The notes under the pieces: generated by a model
What the model saw: only the letters and a program-made list of their open reading frames with translations
What the model was told of the DNA's origin: nothing
The model's database searches: none
Source: Clostridium sp. CAG:413
GTDB lineage: Bacteria; Bacillota; Clostridia; Oscillospirales; Acutalibacteraceae
DNA: 20,879 nt
Assembly: GCA_000431775.1 (NCBI GenBank)
Contig: FR888232.1
Span: 1-20,879, forward strand
Direction of reading: 5' to 3'
Program-made: the position numbers and the translations under genes
Part shown: positions 7,003 to 15,235 of the stretch, piece after piece
Numbering within the stretch: the stretch's first letter is position 1
Layout: every line of letters begins with the position of its first letter

Positions 7003-7050
7003 ACACAATCCCCCGTCACAGAATGTTTCTGCGGCGGGGGATTGTGTGTT
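7003..7050 (+). terminator. Strong hairpin terminator
   Basis: Perfect 13-base stem (7003-7015 with 7035-7047) with a 19-base loop, followed by GTTTTATAG. It lies about 195 bases after the NUDIX stop codon and may end that transcript. On the other strand the tail is poorer. Confidence 0.75.
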
Positions 7051-7163
7051 TTATAGTAATTATAACTGATCCGCCGTAAATGAATATGGCCGGATTATAT
7101 TTAACGCAGAATTATATTGAATAATATGTTACATAATAACAATAGCGATTTTTTCAAGTTGTG

Positions 7164-7199
7164 AAATAAAAAAATCCCCATTCCGCAGAACGGGGATTT
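7164..7199 (-). terminator. Terminator of the TM2/DUF2752 transcript
   Basis: Stem AAATCCCC/GGGGATTT (7172-7179 with 7192-7199) extended by TTC/GAA across one mismatch. On the minus strand it is followed by TTTTTTTATTT, and it lies 21 bases after the DUF2752 stop codon. Confidence 0.88.
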
Positions 7200-7220
7200 C
7201 AACCTGAATTGTTAAACAGA

Positions 7221-7568
7221 TTATGTAAGCAACGGGAAGATATCTCTTATTGCCCATGTTGCGAAAAAGCCGATCACAATAGCGAGCATAAAGCCGTCGA
7301 GCAACCTGCTTTTTACTCTGTCGCCGATCAGGAAATATATTCCCATAAACGGAAACGACCAAAACATCGGATGAAAATGAAACGCACTTGTAAAATCAAG
7401 ATGTAACGCACACAAAATCGACCGTGTAAAACCGCAACCGGGGCATTGTATACCGAAAAAATGCCTCCATATGCATCCGATACCGGTAACAGATGAAATC
7501 AAATAACCGATACCGAGCAAAACAATGAAAAATAATTTCGGCAAAAGTTCTTTGAACCGTAGCTTCAC
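7221..7568 (-). CDS. DUF2752 membrane protein
   Basis: A 115-residue membrane protein with the DUF2752 signature CPGCGFTRS (42-50) and the later AFHFHPMFW (62-70). Hydrophobic segments lie at about 12-28, 70-82 and 92-108. The molecular role of the family is not established; the cysteines may bind metal or serve redox chemistry. The start is GTG at 7568, directly after the stop codon of the upstream TM2 gene with no gap, which implies translational coupling; no later start keeps the full domain. It is the last gene of a two-gene minus-strand unit and is followed by a good terminator. Confidence 0.85.
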   Translation of the reverse strand: MKLRFKELLPKLFFIVLLGIGYLISSVTGIGCIWRHFFGIQCPGCGFTRSILCALHLDFTSAFHFHPMFWSFPFMGIYFLIGDRVKSRLLDGFMLAIVIGFFATWAIRDIFPLLT

Positions 7569-8009
7569 TTAGAACAGCTTCTCGGGGTCAACAACATAGC
7601 TGCCTGTAAGAATCTTAACAAAATCAATGATAGCAAGAATGTAACCGATGCCGAAGCAAAGGCTTGCCACAATTTTAACAATACCTTTTTTGTTTTCGCC
7701 CATCATGAAGTTGTGAATACCCAAACCGCCCAACAAGAAGCAGATAATTGCCATTGTGGTCTTGTCTTTGCCGTTGAGATATTCGCCGGATACGGCGCCG
7801 TTCTGCTGACCGTTTGCAGGGGGAGGAGTCACGGGAGGCGTCTCGGGATTGTTTACTGGAGCGCCGCACTTCTCACAAACGTTAGCGCCGGGCATGAGCT
7901 CTCCTCCGCAGTTCTGGCAGAATCTTCCGCCGCCGCCTACCTTAACGCCGCAGTTTGCACAAAATTCCTGGTTGTCGTTGAGCATAGTTCCGCAGTTTTT
8001 GCAATACAT
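7569..8009 (-). CDS. Zinc-ribbon and TM2-domain membrane protein
   Basis: A 146-residue protein in three parts. Two zinc ribbons come first: C3, C6, C17, C20 and C31, C34, C45, C48, each CxxC...CxxC. A proline-rich linker (about 52-66, ETPPVTPPPANGQQ) follows. A C-terminal TM2 domain (about 83-137) has two membrane helices around GGLGIHNFMMGENKKG, the conserved G-x-H-x-F turn. The role of TM2 proteins in bacteria is not settled; the ribbons face the cytoplasm by inference. The ATG at 8009 has GGAGAGG upstream and begins at MYCKNCG; the longer frame from 8078 adds only poor sequence. It is coupled to the DUF2752 gene, a pairing I recall as frequent in Clostridia. Confidence 0.88.
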   Translation of the reverse strand: MYCKNCGTMLNDNQEFCANCGVKVGGGGRFCQNCGGELMPGANVCEKCGAPVNNPETPPVTPPPANGQQNGAVSGEYLNGKDKTTMAIICFLLGGLGIHNFMMGENKKGIVKIVASLCFGIGYILAIIDFVKILTGSYVVDPEKLF

Positions 8010-8233
8010 AAAAATTACCTCTCCAAAATAGATTGTGACATATCGGTATGCTATGCTATGCCAATGCCATTGTAACATGAGATTTTGACTATGGCAATAC
8101 TATTTTTATTTATTTTTCATAAATTCTACGCGATTACGGCAGATTTTTGGCGAATTTTCAAATTTTCTGCCAACAGCTGCGATAAAAAACACCTCAACTA
8201 TGACAAATTCACGGTGCGCTTTTATGTATTGTC

Positions 8234-8263
8234 TTGTCAAAAGTTTTTTTCTGATGATATAAT
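8234..8263 (+). promoter_or_regulatory. Promoter of the small membrane protein gene
   Basis: TTGTCA (8234-8239), 18-base spacer, TATAAT (8258-8263). The predicted start near 8270 excludes the longer reading frame beginning at 8085. The bases 8010-8233 between this promoter and the divergent TM2 gene show no gene; the TM2 promoter was not clearly found. Confidence 0.75.
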
Positions 8264-8300
8264 AAATTTGATGAATTATGATATTGAGAAGATTGTATTT

Positions 8301-8648
8301 ATGTATTTTGACAAGTTTTTGGATTTGTTAAAGCTCGCTTTCCGCCAGAAAGCCGCCGTGTATGATGCCGTTGAATTTTTCAAAAATTTCTTTTTAAACG
8401 GATTCTCTATAAAAAAGATTTTTGTCGGATTCATGGTCGTTATCGAACTGCTCGGCTGTCTTGTGTTTGATACGCCGCGCACGCCGAGGGGACAAGAATT
8501 GAATCTTGACGGCTACAGCCTTGTTTTCTTTGATGACTTTGACGGCGGCGATATCAGACCGTGGGTGATAACCGTGACTCTGGCGGTCGTGCTCGTTGTG
8601 TTCGGAACAACGGGCGTAACAAAAGGCAGTCCTTACGATGACAAATAA
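8301..8648 (+). CDS. Unrecognised small two-helix membrane protein
   Basis: A 115-residue protein I do not recognise. Residues 1-38 are amphipathic and aromatic-rich (FDKFLDLLKLAF, EFFKNFFLNGF). A first membrane helix lies at about 40-56 (IFVGFMVVIELLGCLVF). An acidic loop (about 57-87, with FFDDFDGGD) follows, then a second helix at about 88-106 and a short polar tail. I chose ATG 8301 because it lies about 30 bases after the predicted transcription start with GAGAAG nine bases upstream; ATG 8271 is almost on the start site. It has its own promoter and hairpin terminator, so it is probably expressed, but it has no informative neighbour. It could also be a lineage-specific membrane protein of little conservation. 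Confidence 0.6.
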   Translation: MYFDKFLDLLKLAFRQKAAVYDAVEFFKNFFLNGFSIKKIFVGFMVVIELLGCLVFDTPRTPRGQELNLDGYSLVFFDDFDGGDIRPWVITVTLAVVLVVFGTTGVTKGSPYDDK

Positions 8649-8676
8649 AATCGCAAATTAATTTTTAACTGAACAG

Positions 8677-8715
8677 AAACTCCGTCGCAGATCGTGCAAA
8701 TTTGCGGCGGAGTTT
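8677..8715 (+). terminator. Hairpin after the small membrane protein gene
   Basis: Thirteen-base stem (8677-8689 with 8703-8715, one G-U pair). The T run is short (GTTTAAA), so termination may be partial. Confidence 0.6.
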
Positions 8716-8724
8716 AAATGTATG

Positions 8725-8753
8725 TAGACATCGGGAAAAACAGCAGTTATAAT
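8725..8753 (+). promoter_or_regulatory. Promoter of the GH4 gene
   Basis: TAGACA (8725-8730), 17-base spacer, perfect TATAAT (8748-8753), 37 bases before the start codon. Confidence 0.8.
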
Positions 8754-8789
8754 AAAAGCGGATAAAAAACAACAGAAAAGAGGTCCTTT

Positions 8790-10109
8790 ATGAAAGTAAC
8801 TTTTATGGGTGCCGGAAGCACCGTGTTCGCAAAGAATGTCCTTGGCGATATTATGCTTACTCCCGCTTTGCGCGAGTGCGATATCGCGCTGTATGACATC
8901 GACCCCGAGAGACTCGAAGAGTCCAATCTAATGGTCACGGCGCTCAATAGGAATATAAACGAGAACCGCGCGTCGGTCAGCAAATATCTCGGCGTCGAGG
9001 AGCGCAAGGACGCACTTCGCGGGGCTGATTTTGTTATAAACGCCATCCAGGTCGGTCTCTACGATCCGTGCACGATAATCGATTTCGAAGTGCCGAAAAA
9101 ATACGGACTTCGCCAGACTATCGCGGATTCAAACGGCATCGGCGGAATTTTCAGAGCTCTGCGCACCATTCCCGTTCTCAAGGATTTCACCGACGACATG
9201 AAAGAAGTCTGTCCGAACGCATATTTCCTCAACTACACCAATCCCATGGCTCAGCTTGCAGGCTGGCTCGGCAGGTATTCCGGCGTGAAGTCGGTCGGAC
9301 TTTGCCATTCCGTGCAGACCTGTTCGAGAGGACTTCTCGATAAGCTTGATATCAAATACAGCGAGCCTATCCGCGAGCGCATCGCGGGAATAAATCATAT
9401 GGGCTGGCTGCTTGAAATAGAGGATGCGGATGGCACGGATCTCTATCCCGAGATAAGAAAAAGAGCTGCAGAAGTGCTCGAAAGCGGCGTTACGAACCAT
9501 AACGACCTCGTGAGATTCGAATACATAAGACGTTTCGGCTATTACTGCACCGAGTCGAGCGAGCACAACGCCGAATATAACAACTTCTTTATAAAGGCAA
9601 AGTATCCCGAGCTTATCGAGAGATATAATATCCCGCTCGATGAATATCCGAGACGCTGCGTCGAGCAGATAAAGAATTGGAAGAACGAGAAGGATAATTA
9701 TATTCATGACAAAGTCTCGCATGAGCGCACAAAGGAATATGCCTCTTATATTATGGAAGCCATCGTTACAGACGTTCCGTATAAGATAGGCGGCAATGTT
9801 ATAAACAGGGGACTCATTCCCAATCTTCCGGACGATGCCTGCGTCGAGGTCGCGTGCCTTGTGAACAAATGCGGAATCCAGCCCTGCCGTCAGGAGCCAC
9901 TGCCGCTTCAGCTTGCTGCAATGAATAATCTGATGATAAATGTTCAGCTCCTCACTATCGAGGCTGCTGTGACGCAGAAGAAAGATTATATCTATCAGGC
10001 AGCTATGCTCGATCCGCACACTTCATCCGAGCTGTCGATAGATGAAATCGTTCACCTGTGCGATGATCTCATCGAGGCTCACGGCGATTATCTGCCGAAA
10101 TATTTCTGA
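8790..10109 (+). CDS. melA: GH4 glycosidase, probable alpha-galactosidase
   Basis: Glycoside hydrolase family 4 enzyme that cleaves alpha-galactosides such as melibiose by an NAD+- and Mn2+-dependent oxidation-elimination route in the cytoplasm. The 439-residue product has family length. The Rossmann start MKVTFMGAGSTVFAKN (GAGS 7-10) binds NAD. NYTNPM (148-153) and LCHSVQ (171-176) follow; C172 and H203 (GINHMGW) are the expected Mn2+ ligands. The DIDPERLEESN stretch and C-H-S-V motif favour alpha-galactosidase over the 6-phospho-glycosidase members. AGAGG precedes the ATG and the gene is monocistronic, ended by a terminator. The transporter at 761-2164 could import the substrate, though it is not adjacent. 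The family is firm; substrate specificity is inferred. Confidence 0.9.
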   Translation: MKVTFMGAGSTVFAKNVLGDIMLTPALRECDIALYDIDPERLEESNLMVTALNRNINENRASVSKYLGVEERKDALRGADFVINAIQVGLYDPCTIIDFEVPKKYGLRQTIADSNGIGGIFRALRTIPVLKDFTDDMKEVCPNAYFLNYTNPMAQLAGWLGRYSGVKSVGLCHSVQTCSRGLLDKLDIKYSEPIRERIAGINHMGWLLEIEDADGTDLYPEIRKRAAEVLESGVTNHNDLVRFEYIRRFGYYCTESSEHNAEYNNFFIKAKYPELIERYNIPLDEYPRRCVEQIKNWKNEKDNYIHDKVSHERTKEYASYIMEAIVTDVPYKIGGNVINRGLIPNLPDDACVEVACLVNKCGIQPCRQEPLPLQLAAMNNLMINVQLLTIEAAVTQKKDYIYQAAMLDPHTSSELSIDEIVHLCDDLIEAHGDYLPKYF

Positions 10110-10119
10110 TAAAATCAAC

Positions 10120-10159
10120 ACCTCCCGCACGGCTTGCAAAAGTCTGCGGGAGGTATTTT
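10120..10159 (+). terminator. Terminator of the GH4 gene
   Basis: Perfect ten-base stem (10120-10129 with 10145-10154) and ATTTTT tail, starting 11 bases after the stop codon. It abuts the stop codon of the convergent tspO gene. Confidence 0.88.
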
Positions 10160-10629
10160 TAGTTTATGATGCATATCGCAATATTGAGATACGCCGCGAA
10201 TGTCACCCATAAAAGATACGAGATAATCAGATATCCGGCGTTTTTTGATATTCTGTAAAAATACAGAAGCATCAGAAGAATGAGTACCCAGAGAATAACA
10301 ATAAGAACCGCCGCAGCGGTACAGAGCCCGAAAGTGAAAAACAGTATCGGCCAAAGAAAATTGAGCCCGAGCTGGACGAGATAAAGTCCGAGTGCTTTCT
10401 TTTTACTTATCTCCGGCGCATCCGAGCTGTAAATAATATACGATGCCGTACCCATGAGAATATATAATATGCCCCAGACGATTGGAAACAGCCAGCCGGG
10501 AGGGGAGAGCGGCGGCTGATTCAATGCGGAAAATTTGTCCATGCTGCCCGCCGAAAACAGCGCCGCAAGACCGCCGACCGCGAGCGGAATCGCCAAGAAT
10601 ATCAAGGGCTTTAGCCGCGATGATTTCAT
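10159..10629 (-). CDS. tspO: TspO/MBR family membrane protein
   Basis: A 156-residue, five-helix membrane protein of the tryptophan-rich sensory protein/translocator family. Bacterial members bind porphyrins and are linked to tetrapyrrole and stress responses, but the exact activity is unsettled. Family signs are NQPPLSPPGWLFPIVWGILY (38-57), with the conserved PP.PPGW, plus NFLWPILFF in helix III and a C-terminal LLWVTFAAYLN. The ATG at 10629 has GAGGTGAT just upstream; an in-frame ATG at 10677 would add a non-family, non-hydrophobic tail. It converges on melA and sits downstream of the transhydrogenase operon terminator. Its promoter is not clear. Confidence 0.92.
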   Translation of the reverse strand: MKSSRLKPLIFLAIPLAVGGLAALFSAGSMDKFSALNQPPLSPPGWLFPIVWGILYILMGTASYIIYSSDAPEISKKKALGLYLVQLGLNFLWPILFFTFGLCTAAAVLIVILWVLILLMLLYFYRISKNAGYLIISYLLWVTFAAYLNIAICIIN

Positions 10630-10675
10630 AATATCACCTCGGTGGTATACTATGAATTTATGTATGTATTTATGC

Positions 10676-10707
10676 AAAAACGGAGCCGCTGCAATATAGC
10701 GGCTCCG
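10676..10707 (-). terminator. Terminator of the transhydrogenase operon
   Basis: Perfect ten-base stem (10681-10690 with 10698-10707), followed on the minus strand by TTTTTGC. It lies 8 bases after the end of the last operon gene. Confidence 0.9.
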
Positions 10708-10714
10708 TTTGTAG

Positions 10715-13474
10715 TTATTTTATCTTTGCTGTTATCGCTTCGATTATCTCTTCGTTGCTGTATGTCGGATTCAGCGCGGGTGAAATTTCAGTTTTGCCGA
10801 GCGTACCTCCGCATTCAACGGACAGCGCAAGCGGTAAAGAAACATCGCCTGTTTCATTTGCCGACTGCACGGCGGCGAAATCAAAATTACCCTCGGGAGT
10901 CTTGCCGCCAAGCGAGATAACAGCCTTGATTTTTGAAAAATCAATCGCAGTCGAATCGACTGCGCCGAGAGAAGCAGCCTTTTCACGGTTTGCACCGATA
11001 TAAAAATCCGTGCCGAAGATTTTTTCAAATCTTGCGCAGTCATCTGCGCTGATATCCCGGTCAATATTGCCCATGTCAACAAGAGCGCAGCCGAGCTTTT
11101 TACTGAGTTCTGCGGCTTTTTCAAGCTCGTTGTCTGTCATGCTTTCACACACCGTGACTGCAATCTCAGAGGGGAAGAAGTGAGCTGCTTTCTTTGATAT
11201 TACCTCTGCGGCGCGTTCAAGAGAAATAGACTCTCCACCCGATTTGCAGACTTTCAGCTTGTCTGCGTTGGCGAGCTTGCTCAAGCCGAACTTGCCGTAT
11301 GTGCAGATAATATTTCCGTTTGCCGGCTCGCACCGCGTTATCGAATTGCCGTTCGAAAAAACATTTATCGCGCATTTTGCGACGCAGCCGGTGCAGTGCG
11401 TCGCAGTGCAAATTTCGCGGAGCGGAACATTCTTTTTGAACGGAACTTTTTCAACAAGTGCGCCCGTCGGGCAGAGAGATACGCACTGTCCGCATGAGAT
11501 ACACTGTGAATCCCCGAGCGATTTATAGAATTCCGGCGATACAACAGTTGTGAAGCCTCTGCCGGCAAGACCGATTGCGCCGACTCCCATGACCTGCGAG
11601 CACACACGCACGCAAAGCCCGCAGAGAATGCATTTGCCCGAGTCGCGCAGGATGTATTTGTGCCCGGTGTCTTTATTCGCAGGCGATTTCTGACCCGCAA
11701 AGCGCTCGAATTCAGCATTGTATTTATTCGCATAGTTTATGAGCTTGCACCTGTAATAGTCGAGACAGCCGCATTCAAGGCATCGCGAAGCCTCGCGTCG
11801 CGCCTGCTCGTCAGTGAGTCCGAGTGCGACCTCGTCAAAGCTGTGTTTTCGCTCTTCTGCAGGGAGAACGCGCATCCTTTCGCGCGCGATATGTTCTCTG
11901 TCCGCAAGGTCGCTCTTGTTTATTTCGCGCTTGACAAGTATCGGTTTTTTGTAGCCGATAATATTGCCGCGAAGATAACTGTCAACAACCGCTACGCTCT
12001 TCTGCGCTTCACCTATAGCGGATACGGCTATGTCTGCACCCTTGTTTGTCGCGTCACCGATTGCAAAAACGCCGCTTATATTCGTCCTGAATGTGCTCTC
12101 GTCTGCGCTTATCGTGCCGCGAGAGGTCCTGTCAAGCTCTTCAAATCCGCTGAGCTCCGGCTTCTGACCGATAGCCATTATCACGCTGTCAACTTCAAGA
12201 GTTTCGAATTTTCCCTCTATCGGAACAGGCTTTCTTCTGCCGCTCGCATCGGGTTCGCCGAGCTCCATTATCTGGAGCTTTATTCCGCAGACTTTGCTGT
12301 CCTGCGTTAATATTTTATCGGGATTTGTGAGAAATCTGAAATCTACGCCCTCTTCCTGTGCCTCATCGATTTCGAGTGCATCTGCGGGCATCTCATCGCG
12401 GGTGCGGCGGTATATGATATAAACTTTCTCCGCGCCTAGGCGGACTGCCGTGCGGCAGGCATCCATCGCCGTGTTGCCTCCGCCGCATACGGCTACGCGC
12501 TTTCCGATATCAACGGGTGAGCCAAGTATCACCGAGCGCAGAAAATCTATTCCTCCGAATACTCCTTCGGCATCCTCGCCGTCAACCCGCATTTTTGTGC
12601 TCGACCATGCGCCGGGTGCGGCGATGACCGCGTTGTATTCTTTGTTTAGCATATCAAGAGAAATATCTCTGCCGATTTTTATGTTATTTCTGAACTCAAC
12701 GCCGAGTTTTTCAACAAGCGCCAATTCTTTGTCAAGCACTTCTTTTGGCAGTCTGTATTGCGGTATGCCGTAGCGGAGCATGCCGCCCATCTTCGGCATC
12801 ATGTCGAAAACAGTGACACCGTGTCCTTTTATCGCAAGATAATATGCCGCCGATATTCCGCCCGGACCGCCGCCTATAATCGCGACCTTTTTGCCCGTTG
12901 ATTCGGCAACTTCGGGCATGAATATATTGCCGCTTTCAAGGTCGCGGTCTGCCGCATATGCCTTGAGTGCGGCTATAGATATAGGCTCTTCAACGAGTCC
13001 GCGTCTGCACTTTTTCTCGCACGGATGCGGACATACTCTGCCTATGGATGCGGGCAGTGGAATCCTGCCTTTTATTACCGACAGAGCCTGTGCGTTTTCG
13101 CCGTTTGCGATAAGCCCGACATAGCCTTGACAGTCGGTGCCCGCAGGGCAGGCGAGAGAGCAGGGGGCTTTGCAGTCTCCGGTGTGATCCGAAAGCAGCA
13201 TTTCGAGCGAAAATCTTCTCGCCCTGTTTATTCTGTCTGACTCCGTTATAATTTCCATTCCGTCGGCGGCTTCGATAGCGCAGGAGCGCATCAGCTTCGG
13301 GCTGCCCTTGCACTCTACAACGCACATTCCGCATGCTCCGTATGGCTTGACCCGCTCGTCGTGGCAGAGGGTCGGGATATCCGCGCCCGCCTTTCTTGCG
13401 GCTTCGAGCAGTGTCGAACCTTTCTCGATTTTTACGCTTTTCCCGTCAACGGTCAATGTAATATACTCTTTCAT
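10715..13474 (-). CDS. Fusion subunit of a probable electron-bifurcating transhydrogenase (StnC-like)
   Basis: A 919-residue multi-domain flavin/iron-sulfur protein. In order: a 2Fe-2S ferredoxin with C37, C48, C51, C65; a cluster region H97-C101-C105-C109-C115 and C148, C152, C156 as in GltD/NfnB; the FAD site GGGPGG (201-206); the NADP site GGGNTAMDAC (331-340) with YRRTRDEMPA (355-364), whose arginines suit the 2'-phosphate; the GltD-type end VFAIGDATN (469-477); C565, C568, C570, C576; two 4Fe-4S sites at C615/618/621/625 and C658/661/664/668; and a NuoG/FdhA-like site with C689, C694, C697, C701 and C724. The last about 190 residues lack a molybdopterin active site. The ATG at 13474 follows AAGGAGG at seven bases; a GTG at 13480 is too close. 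It is the last gene of the operon. The hydrogenase motifs (TSCCP, MPCxxK) are absent. The likely role is NADP reduction with NADH and ferredoxin; a formate dehydrogenase-linked role is the alternative. Confidence 0.82.
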   Translation of the reverse strand: MKEYITLTVDGKSVKIEKGSTLLEAARKAGADIPTLCHDERVKPYGACGMCVVECKGSPKLMRSCAIEAADGMEIITESDRINRARRFSLEMLLSDHTGDCKAPCSLACPAGTDCQGYVGLIANGENAQALSVIKGRIPLPASIGRVCPHPCEKKCRRGLVEEPISIAALKAYAADRDLESGNIFMPEVAESTGKKVAIIGGGPGGISAAYYLAIKGHGVTVFDMMPKMGGMLRYGIPQYRLPKEVLDKELALVEKLGVEFRNNIKIGRDISLDMLNKEYNAVIAAPGAWSSTKMRVDGEDAEGVFGGIDFLRSVILGSPVDIGKRVAVCGGGNTAMDACRTAVRLGAEKVYIIYRRTRDEMPADALEIDEAQEEGVDFRFLTNPDKILTQDSKVCGIKLQIMELGEPDASGRRKPVPIEGKFETLEVDSVIMAIGQKPELSGFEELDRTSRGTISADESTFRTNISGVFAIGDATNKGADIAVSAIGEAQKSVAVVDSYLRGNIIGYKKPILVKREINKSDLADREHIARERMRVLPAEERKHSFDEVALGLTDEQARREASRCLECGCLDYYRCKLINYANKYNAEFERFAGQKSPANKDTGHKYILRDSGKCILCGLCVRVCSQVMGVGAIGLAGRGFTTVVSPEFYKSLGDSQCISCGQCVSLCPTGALVEKVPFKKNVPLREICTATHCTGCVAKCAINVFSNGNSITRCEPANGNIICTYGKFGLSKLANADKLKVCKSGGESISLERAAEVISKKAAHFFPSEIAVTVCESMTDNELEKAAELSKKLGCALVDMGNIDRDISADDCARFEKIFGTDFYIGANREKAASLGAVDSTAIDFSKIKAVISLGGKTPEGNFDFAAVQSANETGDVSLPLALSVECGGTLGKTEISPALNPTYSNEEIIEAITAKIK

Positions 13475-13486
13475 CGTCACACCTCC

Positions 13487-15235
13487 TTATTTTATAAATA
13501 TCGCGTCAAAGCGGCACGCAGCCTTGCAGCTGCCGCATTTTATGCACTTGCCGCTGTCTATTTTATGCGGCTTTTTCACTTCGCCGGATATCGCGCCTAC
13601 CGGGCATTTTTTGCTGCACAGCGTGCACCCGCGGCATTTGTCAGAGTCTATATGATAGCTTATAAGCTCCGGGCATTCTCCGGCGGGACAGCGGTGTTCT
13701 TTTATGTGAGCTTCGTATTCGTCGCGAAAATATCTGAGCGTGGTGAGCACGGGATTCGGCGCCGTCTGACCGAGTCCGCAGAGCGAGCCGTCTTTTATCT
13801 GAGCGCACAGCTCTTCGAGCAGCTTGATATCTCCGTCTCTGCCGCTGCCTTGGCATATCCGCTCAAGAGTTTCCCTGAGGCGCATAGTGCCGATGCGACA
13901 GGGAACGCACTTTCCGCACGACTCGTTCGTTGTGAAATCGAGAAAGAATTTTGCCATGCGCACCATGCAGGTGCTCTCGTCCATAACGACCATTCCGCCC
14001 GAGCCCATTATCGCGCCCGTTGCCGAAAGAGCCTTGTAGTCTATAACCGTGTCGGCAAGCTGCGCGGGGATACATCCGCCCGACGGGCCGCCGAGCTGAA
14101 CGCCCTTGAACTCTTTATCGCCGCGTATTCCGCCGCCGATATCAAAAACAACATCTCTGAGCGTCTTGCCCATTGGTATTTCAACAAGTCCGCCGCGCTT
14201 TATCTTGCCTGTCAGTGCAAAAACTTTCGTGCCTTTGCTGGTCTCGGTGCCGATGGCGGCGAACGCCTCTCCGCCGTTGTTGATTATCCATGTTACATTT
14301 GCGAATGTCTCAACATTGTTTATGTTCGATGGCTTATTCATATATCCCGACTGCGCGGGGAACGGCGGCTTGAGACGCGGCATACCGCGCTGACCCTCAA
14401 GAGATTCGATGAGAGCCGTCTCTTCGCCGCAGACAAATGCGCCAGCACCTGCCTTGATTCTGAATCTGCATGAGAATCCTGAAGAGAGAATATTTTCACC
14501 TATATAGCCTTTTTCCTCAGCTTGTTCAATTGCGTTACGAAGCCTTTTTATGGCCAGAGGATACTCGGCGCGGACATAGACTATTGCCTCTTTTGCGCCT
14601 ATAGCATACGCCGCTATTAGCATACCTTCTATCAGCGCGTGCGGGTCGCTTTCAATAACAGCTCTGTCCATAAATGCACCCGGATCGCCCTCGTCAGCGT
14701 TGCATATCAGATATTTCTCATCTCCTGCGCTCTGCCTTGCGGCGTTCCACTTGAACCAGGTCGGGAAGCCCGCGCCTCCGCGTCCGGCGAGTCCTGAAGT
14801 TTTTATCTCTTCGATTACCTGTTCGGGAGCCATTGTTTTCAGAACTTTTGAAAGCGCCGTATATCCGCCGTGCTTTTCATAATCTTCAATGCTCTCCGGC
14901 TCGGTTATTCCGCACCCGCGCAGAGCTATTCTAGTCTGCTTTTCGAGAAAGCTTCTGTCATCGTTGGATATGACAAGAGAGTTTATCTGCGACATGTCGC
15001 CGCTTTCTGTGAAGCTTATAATTTTATCAATATCATCGGGGCTTACCTTAACGAGCCTTGCTATGAGCGTATCGCCATCATATATATCGACAATGGGCTC
15101 GAGAAAGCACATCCCGATGCATCCGACCGTGCGAACCGTATAATTCCCGTTGCTTTTTTCATCGAGCAGCTTATGTATCTTTCCGGCTCCTGCCGATATA
15201 CCGCAGCTGCCTTCTCCGATTTTAATTTTATACAT
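13487..15235 (-). CDS. NuoF/HydB-like NADH-binding flavin subunit (StnB-like)
   Basis: A 582-residue diaphorase subunit that would oxidise or reduce NAD(H) at FMN and act as the bifurcation module. It has an N-terminal thioredoxin-like 2Fe-2S part (C11, C39, C43; the usual fourth cysteine is not obvious). The FMN/NADH fold has GRGGAGFPTWFKW (151-163), ADEGDPGAFMDR (180-191) and GAGAFVCGEETAL (263-275). A 4Fe-4S site follows (C440, C443, C446, C486), then a C-terminal 2x4Fe-4S ferredoxin (C534/537/540/544 and C564/567/570/574), as in HydB rather than plain NuoF. The gene starts at ATG 15235 (AGGAGG nine bases upstream); ATG 15241 is only three bases from that site. It overlaps the NuoE-like gene by 8 bases and is followed by the fusion subunit 12 bases later. 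Confidence 0.92.
   Translation of the reverse strand: MYKIKIGEGSCGISAGAGKIHKLLDEKSNGNYTVRTVGCIGMCFLEPIVDIYDGDTLIARLVKVSPDDIDKIISFTESGDMSQINSLVISNDDRSFLEKQTRIALRGCGITEPESIEDYEKHGGYTALSKVLKTMAPEQVIEEIKTSGLAGRGGAGFPTWFKWNAARQSAGDEKYLICNADEGDPGAFMDRAVIESDPHALIEGMLIAAYAIGAKEAIVYVRAEYPLAIKRLRNAIEQAEEKGYIGENILSSGFSCRFRIKAGAGAFVCGEETALIESLEGQRGMPRLKPPFPAQSGYMNKPSNINNVETFANVTWIINNGGEAFAAIGTETSKGTKVFALTGKIKRGGLVEIPMGKTLRDVVFDIGGGIRGDKEFKGVQLGGPSGGCIPAQLADTVIDYKALSATGAIMGSGGMVVMDESTCMVRMAKFFLDFTTNESCGKCVPCRIGTMRLRETLERICQGSGRDGDIKLLEELCAQIKDGSLCGLGQTAPNPVLTTLRYFRDEYEAHIKEHRCPAGECPELISYHIDSDKCRGCTLCSKKCPVGAISGEVKKPHKIDSGKCIKCGSCKAACRFDAIFIK

Noticed and set aside
8085..8300. N-terminal extension of the small membrane protein frame
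   Set aside because: It lies upstream of a good promoter (8234-8263), has no ribosome binding site and reads as AT-rich noncoding sequence.
9129..10019. 296-residue minus-strand frame
   Set aside because: Antisense to the GH4 gene, with no domain and no start signals.
13361..14473. 370-residue plus-strand frame
   Set aside because: Antisense to the NuoF-like gene and running out of the fusion subunit gene; low-complexity composition and no motif.
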